From: Silene latifolia
Taxonomy: Eukaryota > Streptophyta > Magnoliopsida > Caryophyllales > Caryophyllaceae
NCBI RefSeq assembly: GCF_048544455.1
Contig: NC_133530.1
Coordinates: forward strand, 20,203,748 to 20,267,747
DNA: 64,000 bases
Direction of reading: 5' to 3'
Shown here: piece after piece, positions 36,190 through 47,859 of the stretch
Layout: every line of letters begins with the position of its first letter
Position numbering within the stretch: the stretch's first letter is position 1
Notes under the pieces: model-generated
What the model was told of the DNA's origin: nothing
Databases searched by the model: none
The model's input: only the letters and a program-made list of their open reading frames with translations
Position numbers and translations under genes: made by a program

Positions 36190-36460
36190 ATAGTAAAAGT
36201 AACAATATTATCAGCGAGATTAGTGAAAGTGGTAGAAACAACAACGGGAGTAGTGAAATAATCAATATTAATGCGTCAATAGTGAAAGTAACAATAATTA
36301 CGGCGGGAGTAGTGAAATTATCAATATTAATGTGGCAGTAGTGACAGTAACAATAATTACGGCGGGAGTAGTGAAAGTAACAATTATTACGAGCAAGTAG
36401 TGAAATGTTATTACTATTGTTTCATTAATAAAAGTAAAATATTAATAGCGGGAGTAGTGA
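36190..36460 (+). repeat. Degenerate minisatellite GGCGGGAGTAGTGAAAGTAA
   Basis: Imperfect tandem units of about 30-60 bases contain GGCGGGAGTAGTGAAA and AACAATAATTAC. The array adjoins and probably belongs to the Helitron-like element ending at 36619. Confidence 0.5.
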
Positions 36461-36619
36461 ATTTGTCTCAAAATTTATTTCGACGTAATTTTAGGATATG
36501 TCATAGAAAAATATATTAATGATAAATTTATGGGTTATGCAACTTTTAATTTTATTTAATGAAAAAAAAATTTAATGGTAAGTAGAGGTAGCCCGGGCGA
36601 AGCCGGGCACCAATACTAG
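36410..36619 (+). mobile_element. Helitron-like 3' end
   Basis: A GC-rich hairpin GCCCGGGCGAAGCCGGGC (36591-36608) is followed by ACCAATACTAG and then T, the canonical Helitron 3' terminus. It is an inverted copy of 25989-26215. The element's 5' TC end was not located. Confidence 0.6.
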
Positions 36620-36672
36620 TTACTCAGACTTCGGCAACCAAGAAATAAAAAAAGACAAATGTCTATAAGGTA

Positions 36673-36797
36673 TTTTGCAGACGATTAAGACCAAATCAAC
36701 GGTTATATACTGTTATTTTGCAGACGATTAAGACCAAATCAACGGTTATATACTGTTATCTTGCAGACGATTAAGACCAAATCAACGGTTATATACT
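36673..36797 (+). promoter_or_regulatory. Three 43-bp tandem repeats upstream of the first vWA gene
   Basis: Three near-perfect direct repeats with a period of 43 bases. Each carries GCAGACGATTAAGACC and AAATCAACGGTTATATAC. The core CAACGGTTA matches most of the MYB-type M-phase-specific activator consensus (YCYAACGGYYA). The array ends about 160 bases before the ATG, so it could be a promoter module. A regulatory role is inference. Confidence 0.45.
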
Positions 36798-36891
36798 TAT
36801 ACCTTATACCTTAATACGGAGTAGTATTTATACACCGCCGCAGCAGTAGGCAATAACCAAGAATTCCAGTATATATTACTCCGTATTTCAA

Positions 36892-36901
36892 TATATATAA
36901 G
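36892..36901 (+). promoter_or_regulatory. Probable TATA box of the first vWA gene
   Basis: TATATATAAG lies about 60 bases upstream of the first ATG at 36959. A second TATA-like run at 36938-36951 is probably too close. Confidence 0.4.
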
Positions 36902-36958
36902 ATCAATATCATAGTCATACTTTTTCTGTGTTCTACTCATATATATATATAGTCAAAA

Positions 36959-39030
36959 ATGGGGATCAGCTACGACGATGACGAGCCAAAAATGGGGATC
37001 AGCTACGACGATGACGAGCCGGTAACCGCAATGCTCACAGCTGATTCAGGTATTTTTACTCAATCGAATGTTTTTTCTTTTTTCCAAATGTCAGCACGCA
37101 TAACTGCACTAACTGATAAAGCCATGAAGGGTGGTATACTGGTATTCATAATAGTACGATATTGTCCGCTTTGGACCAAGCCATCACGGATTTACTCTTG
37201 GGCTCCTTCCCAAAAGGCCTCGTACTATTATATTTTGTAGATACTTATAAAGATGATCTTCCTTGCACCCTAACACTGAGTTCAAATTCCGCAAGATATA
37301 GCCCTTATGGCTCCTGTTACTCTGAAAACTTAAAGATCATTTTTTCTCCTAACATTACCAATCATGCGAATTCTCGTTGGATAATGACATGGGAAGGGAC
37401 ACGGGAGGCCGGAGGGTGAAAAATTACTCGATATAACTAAGTCTTGACCATTATTTTTGCACAATATATTTCAGAATCAGCACCTGAAGAATCCATATCA
37501 GAAAAAATAGTGGTACAAATATTCAATAAGGCAGATGTGGCACTGGAGAAGACCGACTATAGGTTGGTAGTGGAACTGATGGGGTCGGGTACAGAGGACC
37601 GAAGATGTGGAGTTGATATAGTCACGGTATTGGATGTGAGTTATAGTATGTGGGGAAAAAGGTTGGAGAAGTTGAAAACATCTATGAATTTTTTGGTGAA
37701 GAAACTTAGCCCATTTGATCGTTTATCGATCGTCACATTTTCGTCGAAAGCGGACAGGTTGTGCCCGTTGACAAGAATGGACAAGAATGGGCAAGCCAAA
37801 ATTGAGATGCTAATCAATAAATTAGAAGCTGATAATTATACAAATATCACATTAGGCCTACAAACAGCCTTAAGTGTCTTGGCGCACCGTAGACAACACG
37901 AGGGGCGTACGACCGCTATCATGCTTGTATCGGATGGCGAACAGAGTAGCGGATATGATCACCCCTCTACCGTTGATGTAAGCCGTGTCCCTGTTTACAC
38001 TTTTGGCCTCGGTACTGATCATGACAGTAAGGTATGAGTCTTTCGTCTTAATTATTTTTGAAAATTGAAAACGATAAATTCGATTTAGTTTTAGTATGTT
38101 ATGTTGCTATGTGAAGGTGCTTTACGAGATAGCTAGCAGAAGTGAGAAGGGAACTTATTCGATTGCGGATGTAGAAGGCGCAGACTCGGCGAGTTTGAAT
38201 ATAGCATTTTCATCGTGTCTGGCGGGGATCATTAGCGTGGTTGTACAAGACTTAGAGTTGACGGTCACCCAACTAGACTCGGATATCCAAGATGTGCGTG
38301 CAGGGAATTATGATCAGACTCGTGATAATGAATCTGTTACTATTCCATTTGGGAATCTCTATAATCGTGAGACACGTAAGACGACCGTGTTCCTTAGTCT
38401 TCCTCTTGTTCAAGCTCAAACCACGTCTGATATTCTCCGAATCTCATACTCGTTCAGGTCGATTACTTTGCTTTTACTCCCTTTATTCACCTCTATTCAA
38501 TTCAATTCACTTAAGCGCGTGCTATAATAACAAGCCTTACATAAGTGCGCGCTATAACGAGCAGGCCAAGTGGTGGAGGGGACTTATATGAAGCGCCACC
38601 TATATTTGCTACGGTTACCCGGACTAGTACACCGGTGACAGTGGAACCAGTCCAGTTGACCCACGAGATTGCGCGTGGAGATACAGCTAACGCAATGAGA
38701 GAAGCTAGAGAACAGGCCGACATCCACAACTACGACGGAGCTAAGGCTACTCTTAGCAACCAAGAGAGGTCACTCGATAAGCTTAACCCCGAGGGAAATG
38801 AATTAATCAAGGCATTAAAATATGAAGTCCAAGAGTTCCTTAGGTTGCTTAGGGAACCGGAGATTTATAGCGAAGAGGGTCGCGCATTTGCTCTTTCCTC
38901 TCAACTGTCTCATGGCCTGCAACGGTTTGCAGCAAGAGGGGACGCAACCCAGCTACTTGCACTGGCGATTCCTCTCGTCGTCCTGTTTGCCAATCAAGCC
39001 ATAGAGTTTGATCAGAAAACCGCTAATTGA
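36959..39030 (+). CDS. vWA-domain protein 1 (WAV3-like, RING-less)
   Basis: Four exons: 36959-37049, 37475-38031, 38117-38457 and 38565-39030. All introns are GT-AG with phases 1, 0, 2; 484 aa. The vWA domain begins about residue 76 and has an intact metal-site motif D84-V-S-Y-S88 (VDIVTVLDVSYSM), then LSIVTFSS, a TNIT threonine region and LVSDG. The C-terminal part keeps the block GRAFALSSQLSHGLQRFAARGD (split here for reference at about 436-456) found in plant WAV3-type vWA proteins. That family has a RING finger before the vWA; none is present here, so ubiquitin-ligase activity is unlikely and protein binding is inferred. The first 11 codons are duplicated in tandem, giving two in-frame ATGs. 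Compared with its neighbour at 39730 it lacks the charged C-terminal tail. Convergent with that gene. Confidence 0.85.
37135..37305 (-). mobile_element. Solo LTR fragment in intron 1 of vWA gene 1
   Basis: The intron holds, in reverse orientation, sequence similar to the LTR of the small element at 57466. Shared words are AATAGTACGA, GCGGACAAT/ACGGACAAT, AGTAAAT(C/T)CGTGA and TAATAGTACGAG. Fossil fragment; no coding sequence. Confidence 0.5.
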
Positions 39031-39729
39031 TAAGAATAATCCCATTGTTGTACAAGCGATACTCTATAACTCACATTGTTGAACTGGCAATACCTATCCC
39101 AGCTCTTGTTTCCTTTTATTCATGCGCTACTTGCATTTTCATTTTGTTTTCCGATAACTATATTGTTACTTGTGAGACTCTTGTACGGTCTACAACGGCC
39201 TTGTAATGCCAGTACACCTTGTTCAATAAATTAATTTTCTTGTGACGATCACAAGCTAGTGAGCTGTAATATCTCATAACCCCTTTCTCAACATTAATTA
39301 ATTAAATCCTTTTATAATCCTAAAGGCTAGACATGTACTCCTTTAGTAAAAAAAAAAATACAAAGAACACTTTTTTGTTATAATCCTGGTAGATGAGATC
39401 ACAAATGGAAAATGGCAGTACAATAAGTCAATGTAGGAAAGCTATTAAAACAAATACAGAAAACAAGAGACGACTGGCGATTACTTGCCCCGTTTTAATT
39501 TGCAGCTCATTAATATAAAAGGGGGGAAAAGGTAAAAAGATTCAAACCGAAATTATAGTGTAAGATCGTTGTACAATGGCCTGACATTCTGATTCTGCAC
39601 GCTACACCTCGTTTAATAATAACAATCAATAAGGCGTACAAGCCTTATCAGGCTGTACAACGTCCTTACAGGATAATTATCGTAAAAGTAAAAAGGCAAA
39701 AAGTGACGAGCTGGGAGAGGCCAGCCATT
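39031..39729. other. Convergent 3' region between vWA genes 1 and 2
   Basis: No gene here. At 39031-39070 the sequence still resembles codons of the tail of vWA gene 2 (encoding DKNNPIV), showing that gene 1 once read further. A polyadenylation-like AATAAA lies at 39225-39230 for gene 1. Confidence 0.55.
39225..39230 (+). terminator. Possible polyadenylation signal of vWA gene 1
   Basis: AATAAA about 195 bases after the stop codon, in a T-rich context. Confidence 0.35.
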
Positions 39730-42563
39730 TTAAGTGGACTGAAGAGCAGCAATCAAATCCTGGATGGCTTTCAAAGTTTCAATGGCTTGGCCAAGGTCGT
39801 GCTTAAGCGTATCAGCTTGTGTAACAATGGGATTATTTTTATCAGTGGCTTTCGTCGTTGTGTCTTCCTCAACAACTTTGTCCATCAATGCAGTAATCTG
39901 TTCATCAATAAGTTCCTTCTTTTCTTTCTTTGCTATTTCATAGGATTCCTTAAATATTTTAGCAACTTCCTTCTTATCTTCATCAGCTGTCGGAACTTCG
40001 AAATTAATGTCCTGGTCAAACTTTACGGCTTGGTTGCCAAATTGGACACTGAGGGGACAGGCTACTGCAAGTAGTTGGGTTGTGTTGCATCTCGTCGCAA
40101 ACTGTTGCAGGTTACGACACAGTTCGAAGGAAAGAGCGAATGGGCGACCCTCTCTGGTGTAAGTTTCAGGGTCCTCGAGCAACCTCAAGAACTCTTGCAC
40201 CTCGTATTTAAGTGCCGTGATTAATTCATCTTCCTCACGGGGAAGATCGAATACTGATTTCTCCGCGCTGTTAAAAGTTTTTCTAGCTCCGTCAAAATCG
40301 TTGGACTCAGCCAGTTTCCTGGCCGGTTCAATTCGCGCAGCAATATCTCCACGTGCGACCTCAAATTCCACCTCGATTGGCTCTATTATCACCGGTGAAC
40401 TCGTGCGAGTCACTGCAAGGAAAATAGGAGCGGATTTATACAAGTTCCCCCCACCTCTTGGCCTGCACACAAAACTACTACTCATGTAAATTGATCACCG
40501 ACCGAAACCGATTCCTATTGATTTGAATTCAATGTGAAGCTAATTGATTAGAAGAACACAGAGGAAATTTCACAAATAGGATTATACATCCAGTTGTACC
40601 ATAAGCATTGTACAACCAAGGTATAAGAATCCGAGCTTATATGTATTCTTTCTGAGCTAATTCAAAGTTCATGTTTTTAATGTGCAAATGGATGAGCTCA
40701 ATACTTTCTAATAAAGCTCATATTCTTTAACATAAAGCTCAGATACTTTATCACAAAGCTCAGATTCTACACTGTACAACCTATACAACTGGTTGTATAG
40801 TCCATGAATTAAGGGAATATAAGCAAAATAATTGACCTGTAGGTGTAGTTGAATTTGAGAACATCGGACGCAGTTCGAACTTGAACTGAAGGAAGTATAA
40901 GTAACACTGTGGTCTTGTGTTTCTCGTTGCTGTAGAGATTCCCAAAAGAAACGGTTACAGATTCATTAACACGAGCGAGATCATAATTCCCTGCGTGTAC
41001 TTCGTGAAACTCCGACTCAATTTGGGTGACTTTCAACTTCAAGTCTTGTACAAGCATGCGTATACTAAGGACCTCTGACACACAAGATGAAAATGCTACA
41101 TTGATACTCGCTGAATCCGAGTCTTCTATATCCGCGATTGAAATCGTAGAATACGTTCCCCTGTTACTCCTGCTTGCTATCCCTTGAAGCACCTTCATAG
41201 GAAGAAACACAATGTTAATTAAGTCATCATTTATATCAGCCATACGTTTCTCGAAAAATCAGAAAATGGATAGACATATATATACCTGACTATTATGATC
41301 ATTACCAAGTCCAAAAATGTAAATAGGAACATCTCCGACAGGAGCGATTGAAGGGTGATCATATTCGGTACTCTGGTAGCCATCAGACATAAGGATTATA
41401 ACACTCGTACGCCCCTCTTGCAGTCTTCGTTCGTCCAATATTCTTAACGCGATTTGTAGGCCTCCAGTTATATTTGTTCCACTCGAGGTTCTCAACTTAT
41501 CGATTAGCGTCTCAATATTAGCCTTAGCCTCCTCGTTCTTTTGGATTCCAATCAAAGGGCACAACCTCTGTGGTTCACTTGAGAATGTGACTATCGACAA
41601 ACGGTCAATTGGGCTCAGTTTCGTCACTAAATACTTCACACATGCTTTTAGTTTCTCCAACTTTTTCCCGCTCATGCTTTCGCTAACATCCAATATCGTC
41701 ACTATATCAACTCCATGTCTCTCGTCCCCAGTTTCCACTCCCATAAGGTCCAATGTCACCTGATAGTCGGTCGCCTCAAGCGGGGCTTCTTCTTTATGGG
41801 ATATATATAGTGCTATATCTCCAGATCCGAGATTGCCATCCAATGATGGCACGGCTATATATTTTGAGAAATTAATGGTCAAAGTTGTTAAATGATATGC
41901 AACTAAACGCTACGATTAGTCCCTGTCATTAACACTGGTGGATCTAGGAGGCTAGCAGGGCCGCTCGCCCCAGCTGGCGGTCGGAAATTTCAAAAATTTT
42001 ATTTAAATTATTCCATTTCTTTAAAATTCTCTTAATCGATTACCCATTTGGCCCCAATGGGGATCAATATCTAGCTTCGCCACTGCCCATTAATATTTCT
42101 CCTTTAACTTTGGATTTTTAAGTTTCATCCTATTTTCTCACAATATACAAAAGTTGTTATTGTTATTAAAAGATGAGATAAAAATAGTCGGAAAAATGAC
42201 ATAATGGTCAAAGTTGACAATTGAAACGAGATGTACGCCGGGTTGTAGAGCTGAGTCAATATCGATCAGCTCTAACAAAGCATTTGATAGAATAATCAAA
42301 TGGGTTTGGTGTGGTGGTTGTCCACCTCATCCATTAACCATGAGGTCAGGGTTCGTTCCCTACCCAAGGAATGACGAAACGAGAAGTAGAGATCGGAATC
42401 AATCTCGCACCTCTTTACGAGAGCACACACGGCGAGGAGACTATACGCTGTTGTCGATGGTGAACACCCCGATTTAAAGAAAACAAAAAAAAAACATTTG
42501 ATAGAGTAAACAATTACCTGACTCTGCAATAAAGAGCTCGTCGTCGTCGAACTTGCTCCCCAT
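39730..42563 (-). CDS. vWA-domain protein 2 (WAV3-like, RING-less)
   Basis: Four exons on the minus strand: 42563-42518, 41854-41286, 41192-40837 and 40462-39730. Introns are GT-AG with phases 1, 0, 2; 567 aa. The N-terminus is short and acidic (MGSKFDDDELF). The vWA metal-site motif is D71-V-S-E-S75, with LSIVTFSS and LMSDG downstream. The C-terminal helical region parallels gene 1 (RGGGNLYKSAPIFLAVTR, then EVQEFLRLLEDPETY), but the GRAFALSS...ARGD block is more diverged. A Lys/Glu-rich tail of about 80 residues (KKEVAKIFKESYEIAKKEKK and beyond) is likely helical. No RING finger, signal peptide or membrane segment was seen. Intron 1 contains a SINE and a hAT MITE; intron 3 contains another MITE. 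Confidence 0.85.
40580..40803. mobile_element. MITE in intron 3 of vWA gene 2
   Basis: The ends are imperfect inverted repeats: GATTATACATCCAGTTGTAC on the left and GACTATACAACCAGTTGTAT on the right in reverse complement, both followed by a TTGTACA(A/G) block. Internally AAAGCTCAGAT-like words repeat. Superfamily not assigned. Confidence 0.5.
41933..42085. mobile_element. Small hAT MITE in intron 1 of vWA gene 2
   Basis: The ends CACTGGTGGATCTAGGAGG and, in reverse complement, CAGTGGCGAAGCTAGATATT are inverted. Flanking octamers GTCATTAA and CCCATTAA match at 6 of 8 positions. Same general type as the MITE at 25757. Confidence 0.6.
42296..42494 (+). mobile_element. SINE in intron 1 of vWA gene 2
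   Basis: 199-bp element with a box A-like start (TTTGGTGTGGTGGTTGTCCA), box B-like GGGTTCGTTCCC and an A-rich tail. A 15-bp target duplication flanks it: CATTTGATAGAATAA (42281-42295) and CATTTGATAGAGTAA (42495-42509), one mismatch. It is antisense to the host gene. Confidence 0.75.
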
Positions 42564-43420
42564 TTTGTTTGATATCTATTGACCAATAATGCTCTTATAC
42601 GCTTATATATTACAAGTAGCTATGTATATATACTACGGAATACTTGGTACACTTTCTTCGGTATATTTTCATGTTACTTCTTAAAGTTTTGACATTTTCA
42701 GTAACTAGTTCTCCTCTTTTTAAGTCTCGGCTCACCGTAAATTTGTATTCGGGTGATTTGTTCTTGTCTTGTACTTTATAATATTGCTCGAAAAGTTTTA
42801 TCTTGTAAATAAATGGATATATACAATATTAAAAAGATATTTTTTTATTTAGCGACAAATCACAAACTTTGAATATTGGTCACTTTAATCAATATGAAAG
42901 TGGAAGATATTTATGAAACAACGGAAGTAACTAACCATCTTGTTTTTTACGGTGAGATGTAACGATATATTCTAGCGCCTAGCGGCCACGATAGTTGAAC
43001 AAACATCTAAACTCCATATGTTTAAAGGTAATGATAGGGCGTCATTAAATGCTATCAAATTTTAATATTATAATCTTACATACTCTTATATAGATATCAC
43101 CCGATAGCGGAATCTCATTTTAGTTTGTAGCTTAAGCCAAATACCAATTTTTTTTAGGGGAAATACCAACTTGACAAGTCGTAAGTCAATGATGGAATAT
43201 AACACAAGTTATCTTCTTCGAACGTAACGCTGTTCTCACGTTAGATAATTGAAGTTTCTATTAAAGATTTTATAATGACTTGCTGAAGTCAAACTAAGAA
43301 AAGAATAAAAAGAAAAAGATTTATAATGCGACAGGTTGCTAGGCACTACTGCACAGCTGCACTAGGCCACTAGCCATTAAAGCCGGCCGGTTTCGTGCTT
43401 GAATTATTGTTGTACAATTA
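42564..43420. other. Upstream region of vWA gene 2
   Basis: No gene seen. A TATA-like GTATATATAC on the minus strand at about 42624-42633 lies some 65 bases upstream of the ATG. The remainder is AT-rich without recognised elements. Confidence 0.45.
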
Positions 43421-43546
43421 CCCCCTTCGTCCTGATCAATTATTATCATTTGTTTTTGACATAAAGATAAAAAAAAAGGAGATAAATTAGTAAATGACAA
43501 GTGAACTAAATTAACTGTGAAAAATCAAATTCATCAAATGCATTCC

Positions 43547-43973
43547 TGATAAAATGTGTATATCATGGAAGCCATGGATGAACTCTCAACAAACTCTCAA
43601 GCTTAACAGAAAATTGATGAGTAAAATTGATTGAAGAAGAAGAGTAAATAATTGTGAATTGTATTAATGAAAACTGATAATTTACATCTGTACAAGTTCT
43701 AGTATTTATACTAATCATCTATACTTTGAACTACTAAGAAGAATCTAGATATTTTGGTTGACTGAGTTGACTGAATTCTGTTATAATAACATAATTCTGT
43801 TATGCTGACTGTACAGTGAGTCATCTTGTAACAGACTCCTAATAAACTCCTAGAAGCTTCGACTAGAACCAGGTAGGTCAGCTTGAAGGCAGATCAGTGT
43901 GATGTAATCTGAAAATGATGATGCTGCTGATGTATGTCTGACATTTCCAGTAATCTGACTCTCTCTCCCAATA
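43547..43973 (-). repeat. 3' LTR of the copia element
   Basis: 427-bp LTR with plus-strand edges TGATAAAATGTGTATATC and CTCTCTCCCAATA. It adjoins the polypurine tract on the minus strand. Confidence 0.88.
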
Positions 43974-43981
43974 GCCCCCCT

Positions 43982-46900
43982 TCAAGTTGGACTTGGAGGG
44001 GATGTGACAAGTCCTAACTTGGAGGAAAGATAAGCATGCTGATGTTCTCCAAGTGCTTTAGTCATTATGTCAGCAATTTGATGTGTCGTGCCAATATGCT
44101 TGGTTTGAATTATTCCTTCAGCTATTCGTTCTCTGATGTAGTGGCAGTCTAGACGCAAATGTTTTGTTCGCTCATGGAAGACAGGGTTAGCGGCAATTTG
44201 CTGTGCTGCCTTGTTATCACAATGAAGAGTAATAGGAAGTGGGACAATAACTTCAAGATCATGCAACAAGGCTTCAATCCAAACTATCTCACTTGAAGTT
44301 TGGCTCATACTTCTATACTCTGCTTCTGCTGAGGACTTACTAACAGTGTTTTGTTTTTTAGTTTTCCAAGATATTAAGGAGTTCCCAAGAAAGACACAAA
44401 ACCCTGTTAAAGATCTTCCAGTAAAAACGCAAGTTCCCCAGTCTGCATCACAATAGCTACTGAGGACAAAATCATTATTGGCTGCATAGAATAGTCCTAA
44501 GTCAATTGTGTGTTTGAGGTATCTTACTAAGTGTAATGTTGCCAGCATATGGGGCAACCTTGGAGTACTCAGGAATTGGCTTAGCTGTTGCACGGAATAC
44601 GATATGTCTGGACTGGTTAAGTTCAAATAGAGGAGCCTCCCAATGAGTCTTCTATAATCCCCAGGGTCTCCAAGTAGATCTCCTTCATTAGGTGATAACT
44701 TCAGTCCTCGTGGAAGAGGAAAGGGTGATGGGTTACAGTTAACCATGTCAGTCTCTTTGAGGATGTCTGAAATATATTTTCTTTGGTTGAGAATGATTCC
44801 TGAGTTGGATCTGGCTACTTCAATACCCAAGAAATATCTTAGCTGACCCAAATCTTTAATTGTGAAAGCTTGATCAAGGGAGGCTTTGATTCTACCTATT
44901 TCTTGTGCATCATTTCCTGTGACCAAGAGGTCATCCACATAAACAGGAATGGCAGTATAAGATGTATCAGAAATTTTCTTAGTGAATAGAGAATAGTCTT
45001 CCTTTGATTGAGTATAACCAGAATGTGTAAGAAACTTGGTTAACTCCAAGTTCCATTGCCTGGATGCTTGCTTAAGCCCATATAGAGATCTCTTAAGCAA
45101 ACATACCTCCCCTGGTTTCCCTTTATTATATCCTAAAGGCAAGTACATGTAAACCTCTTCATCAAGAAATCCATGAAGAAAGGCGTTATTAATGTCAAGT
45201 TGATGAAGTGTCCATCCTTTAGCAGCAGCAAGAGCTATTAGAGTACAGACTGTAGTGAACTTGGCTACTGGACTAAAGGTGTGTTTGTAGTCTTTTCCCT
45301 CAATTTGATTATATCCTTTGGCCACAAGTCTGGCTTTGTACCTTTCAACAGACCCATCAGGTTGGAATTTAACCTTATAAACCCATTTAGTCCCAATGGT
45401 CTTCTTTCCTGCAGGAAGAGATGTTAACACCCAAGTGTGATTATCCTCCAGTGCTTGTAATTCTTTGGCCATTGCTTCAACCCATTTGGGATCATCCTTG
45501 GCCTGTGTGTAACAGGATGGCTCATAAACACTAAGTGTAGCATTTAAAGAAGCTACATATTCTGATGAATATGCACCCAAGTCTGACTGTTGCAAGACAG
45601 AAAAGGAATGGGATACTGAACTGTCTGAAGCTGAAGAAAGAGCAGACTTAGGAAAATGTCGCAGAGATGCAGGCATGCCTTTGCAATCAAAATCATTTAA
45701 TCTGGGTGGATGCTGTTTGGGTCTCACTGACTTTCTGATGAGAGGAGAATAAATGTGAGACTCATCAAGATGTTGAGATGAAGAAGAGGAAGTAACTGGG
45801 GAAAAAGTAGAAGTGAGAGAAAGATTTTGTGATGATGAGAAGGTATTAGTATCTGTACTATGTGTGGAAATATTGGAAGTATTATTAGTTGTAGTAGTGA
45901 GTATTTCTAGATTATCATTATTATTGGGAGAATTTGTAGTACTATTTTGGGATGTAATGGGAATATTATGAGGTGTTTTATTATTATTTGTATTACTATT
46001 TGAAGTATTAGAATTAGTATGTGTAGTATTCAAATGTGATTGAGGAACAAAATGGGGTGAAGAGTCCAAAGGTGAAGTATGGGAAGAATCAGGTATAGGT
46101 AAATGAGGTAAAAACTTTTCTGGTGAATCTTGAACTTGTTCAGCATAAGGAAATGTCTGTTCATCAAACAAAACATCCCTGCTGAGTATAATCTTTTGTG
46201 TGTGTAAATCAAACAACTTGTAACCTTTTTGGCCAAAAGGATAACCCAAAAATACACATTTCTTGGCCCGTGGTTCAAACTTATCATGCAAATGTTGTGC
46301 AGCATAACATAAGCAACCTATAACCCTTAGATGATCATACTTTGCTGGTTTGTTGAATAAAACTTCAGTAGGAATCTTCCAGGAAAGGACTGAAGATGGC
46401 ATGAGATTAATCAGGTGCGTTGCCGCTAGAATTAATTCTCCCCAAAACCTTTTTGGTAGATGACCCTGAAATCTGATAGCCCTAGCAGTTTCTAGGAGGT
46501 GGCGATGCTTTCTTTCGACCCTCCCATTTTGCCGAGGATTACCAGGCAAACTCCTCTGATGAACTATCCCATGCTTAGCAAACAACTGATTACAATCTTT
46601 CTGAAATATTTCAGTGCCATTATCACTCCTGATAACTTTAATACTGGACTGAAACTGTGTGCTAACATAAGCCAAAAAATTGACCAAGGTTTGATGAACC
46701 TCAGTTTTGTCCTTAAGTAATGTAGTCCATGTCACCCTACTGTGGTCTTACACAATAGTAAGGAAATAAGAAGCACCTGTGAGGGACTTAGTCCTATATG
46801 GACCCCATAGGTCTACATGGACCAAGTCAAAAGCCTTGGATGTATGAGAAATACTGACAGGATAAGGAAATTTATGGTGTTTAGCAAGAATACATGCTTC

Positions 46901-47425
46901 ACACTGAAAATTGTCAGTTTTATTCATTCCAGAGTACATAGGTACATGCTTGAGTCTAGATACAGAGGTATGACCTAGTCTATCATGAGCTAGTCTCATA
47001 TTATTAACAGAAAAAGGAAAAATAGCCATAGCTGTATGACTAAGTACATTGGAATTGGAAATTATGCGAGTGACATGACTCTTATTAATATGCATCTTGA
47101 AATGATAAACTCCTCCAAACTTCTTGCCCTGACAAATCACTTGCTCAGTGGTAGGGTCCTGGAAACACCAGCTAGAATTAGTAAATCTAGCATTTAAACC
47201 ATTGTCATGTAGAATCCGTCCAATGGATAACAAGTTATGAGTAAAACCAGGAATGTAAAGCACATCAGTTATGAGTACGTTATCAGTAAGCCAGACATCA
47301 CCCACAACTTTGACTTCCTTGACAGTCCCATCAGGTAAGCCTACTCTAATAGGGTTAGGTAAATCCTTTGTGTTCATGAATAAGGTGGCATTATAGGTAA
47401 TATGATTGGACGCACCAAAATCCAC
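43982..47425 (-). pseudogene. copia pol region (fossil)
   Basis: Minus-strand pol. From the element's 5' side it has protease (DFGASNHITYN), GAG-pre-integrase (LAHDRLGHTS, CEACILAKH), integrase (DLVHVDLWGPYRTKS, SDNGTE and [16 protein letters not shown]), a long Asn/Ser/Thr-rich linker, reverse transcriptase (GTKWVYKVKFQPDGSVERYK, LDINNAFLHGFLDEEVYM, the catalytic YVDD) and RNase H (SSAEAEYRSM, LHCDNKAA, RTKHLRLDCHYIRE). Nearly whole, with about one break. Confidence 0.88.
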
Positions 47426-47859
47426 AATCTAGTAACTAGCACAATTGGTATGCAACACACAATTGGCAGTGTCAAACACAGTGGAAGTAAGTAATGTACC
47501 TGCAAAATTCACAGATTGTGAACTTTGTGCAGATTGAGAGGATTGTCTGTTAGCCAGGCCTGGAATGTCCCCAGTCTTAACCAACTTGACAAATTCCTTG
47601 AACATTGCCTGAACCAGACCAGGACTAAGATCAGCATCTCGGTCTTGAGTATCATCAAGAGGATCATCTGCTAACTCCTCTGCATTGGCAGCAATATGCT
47701 TGGTGTCAGGTCCTCTGTAGCCTCTTTCACCAGGTGCAGGATAACCATGGAGTTTGTAGCAGCGATTCCTGAGATGTCCTTCTTTATTGCAGTAAGTACA
47801 TATGAGCTTTGGCTTTTTAAATTCACCAGAATTATAATCAGTGCCAGGCTCAGGCCTGT

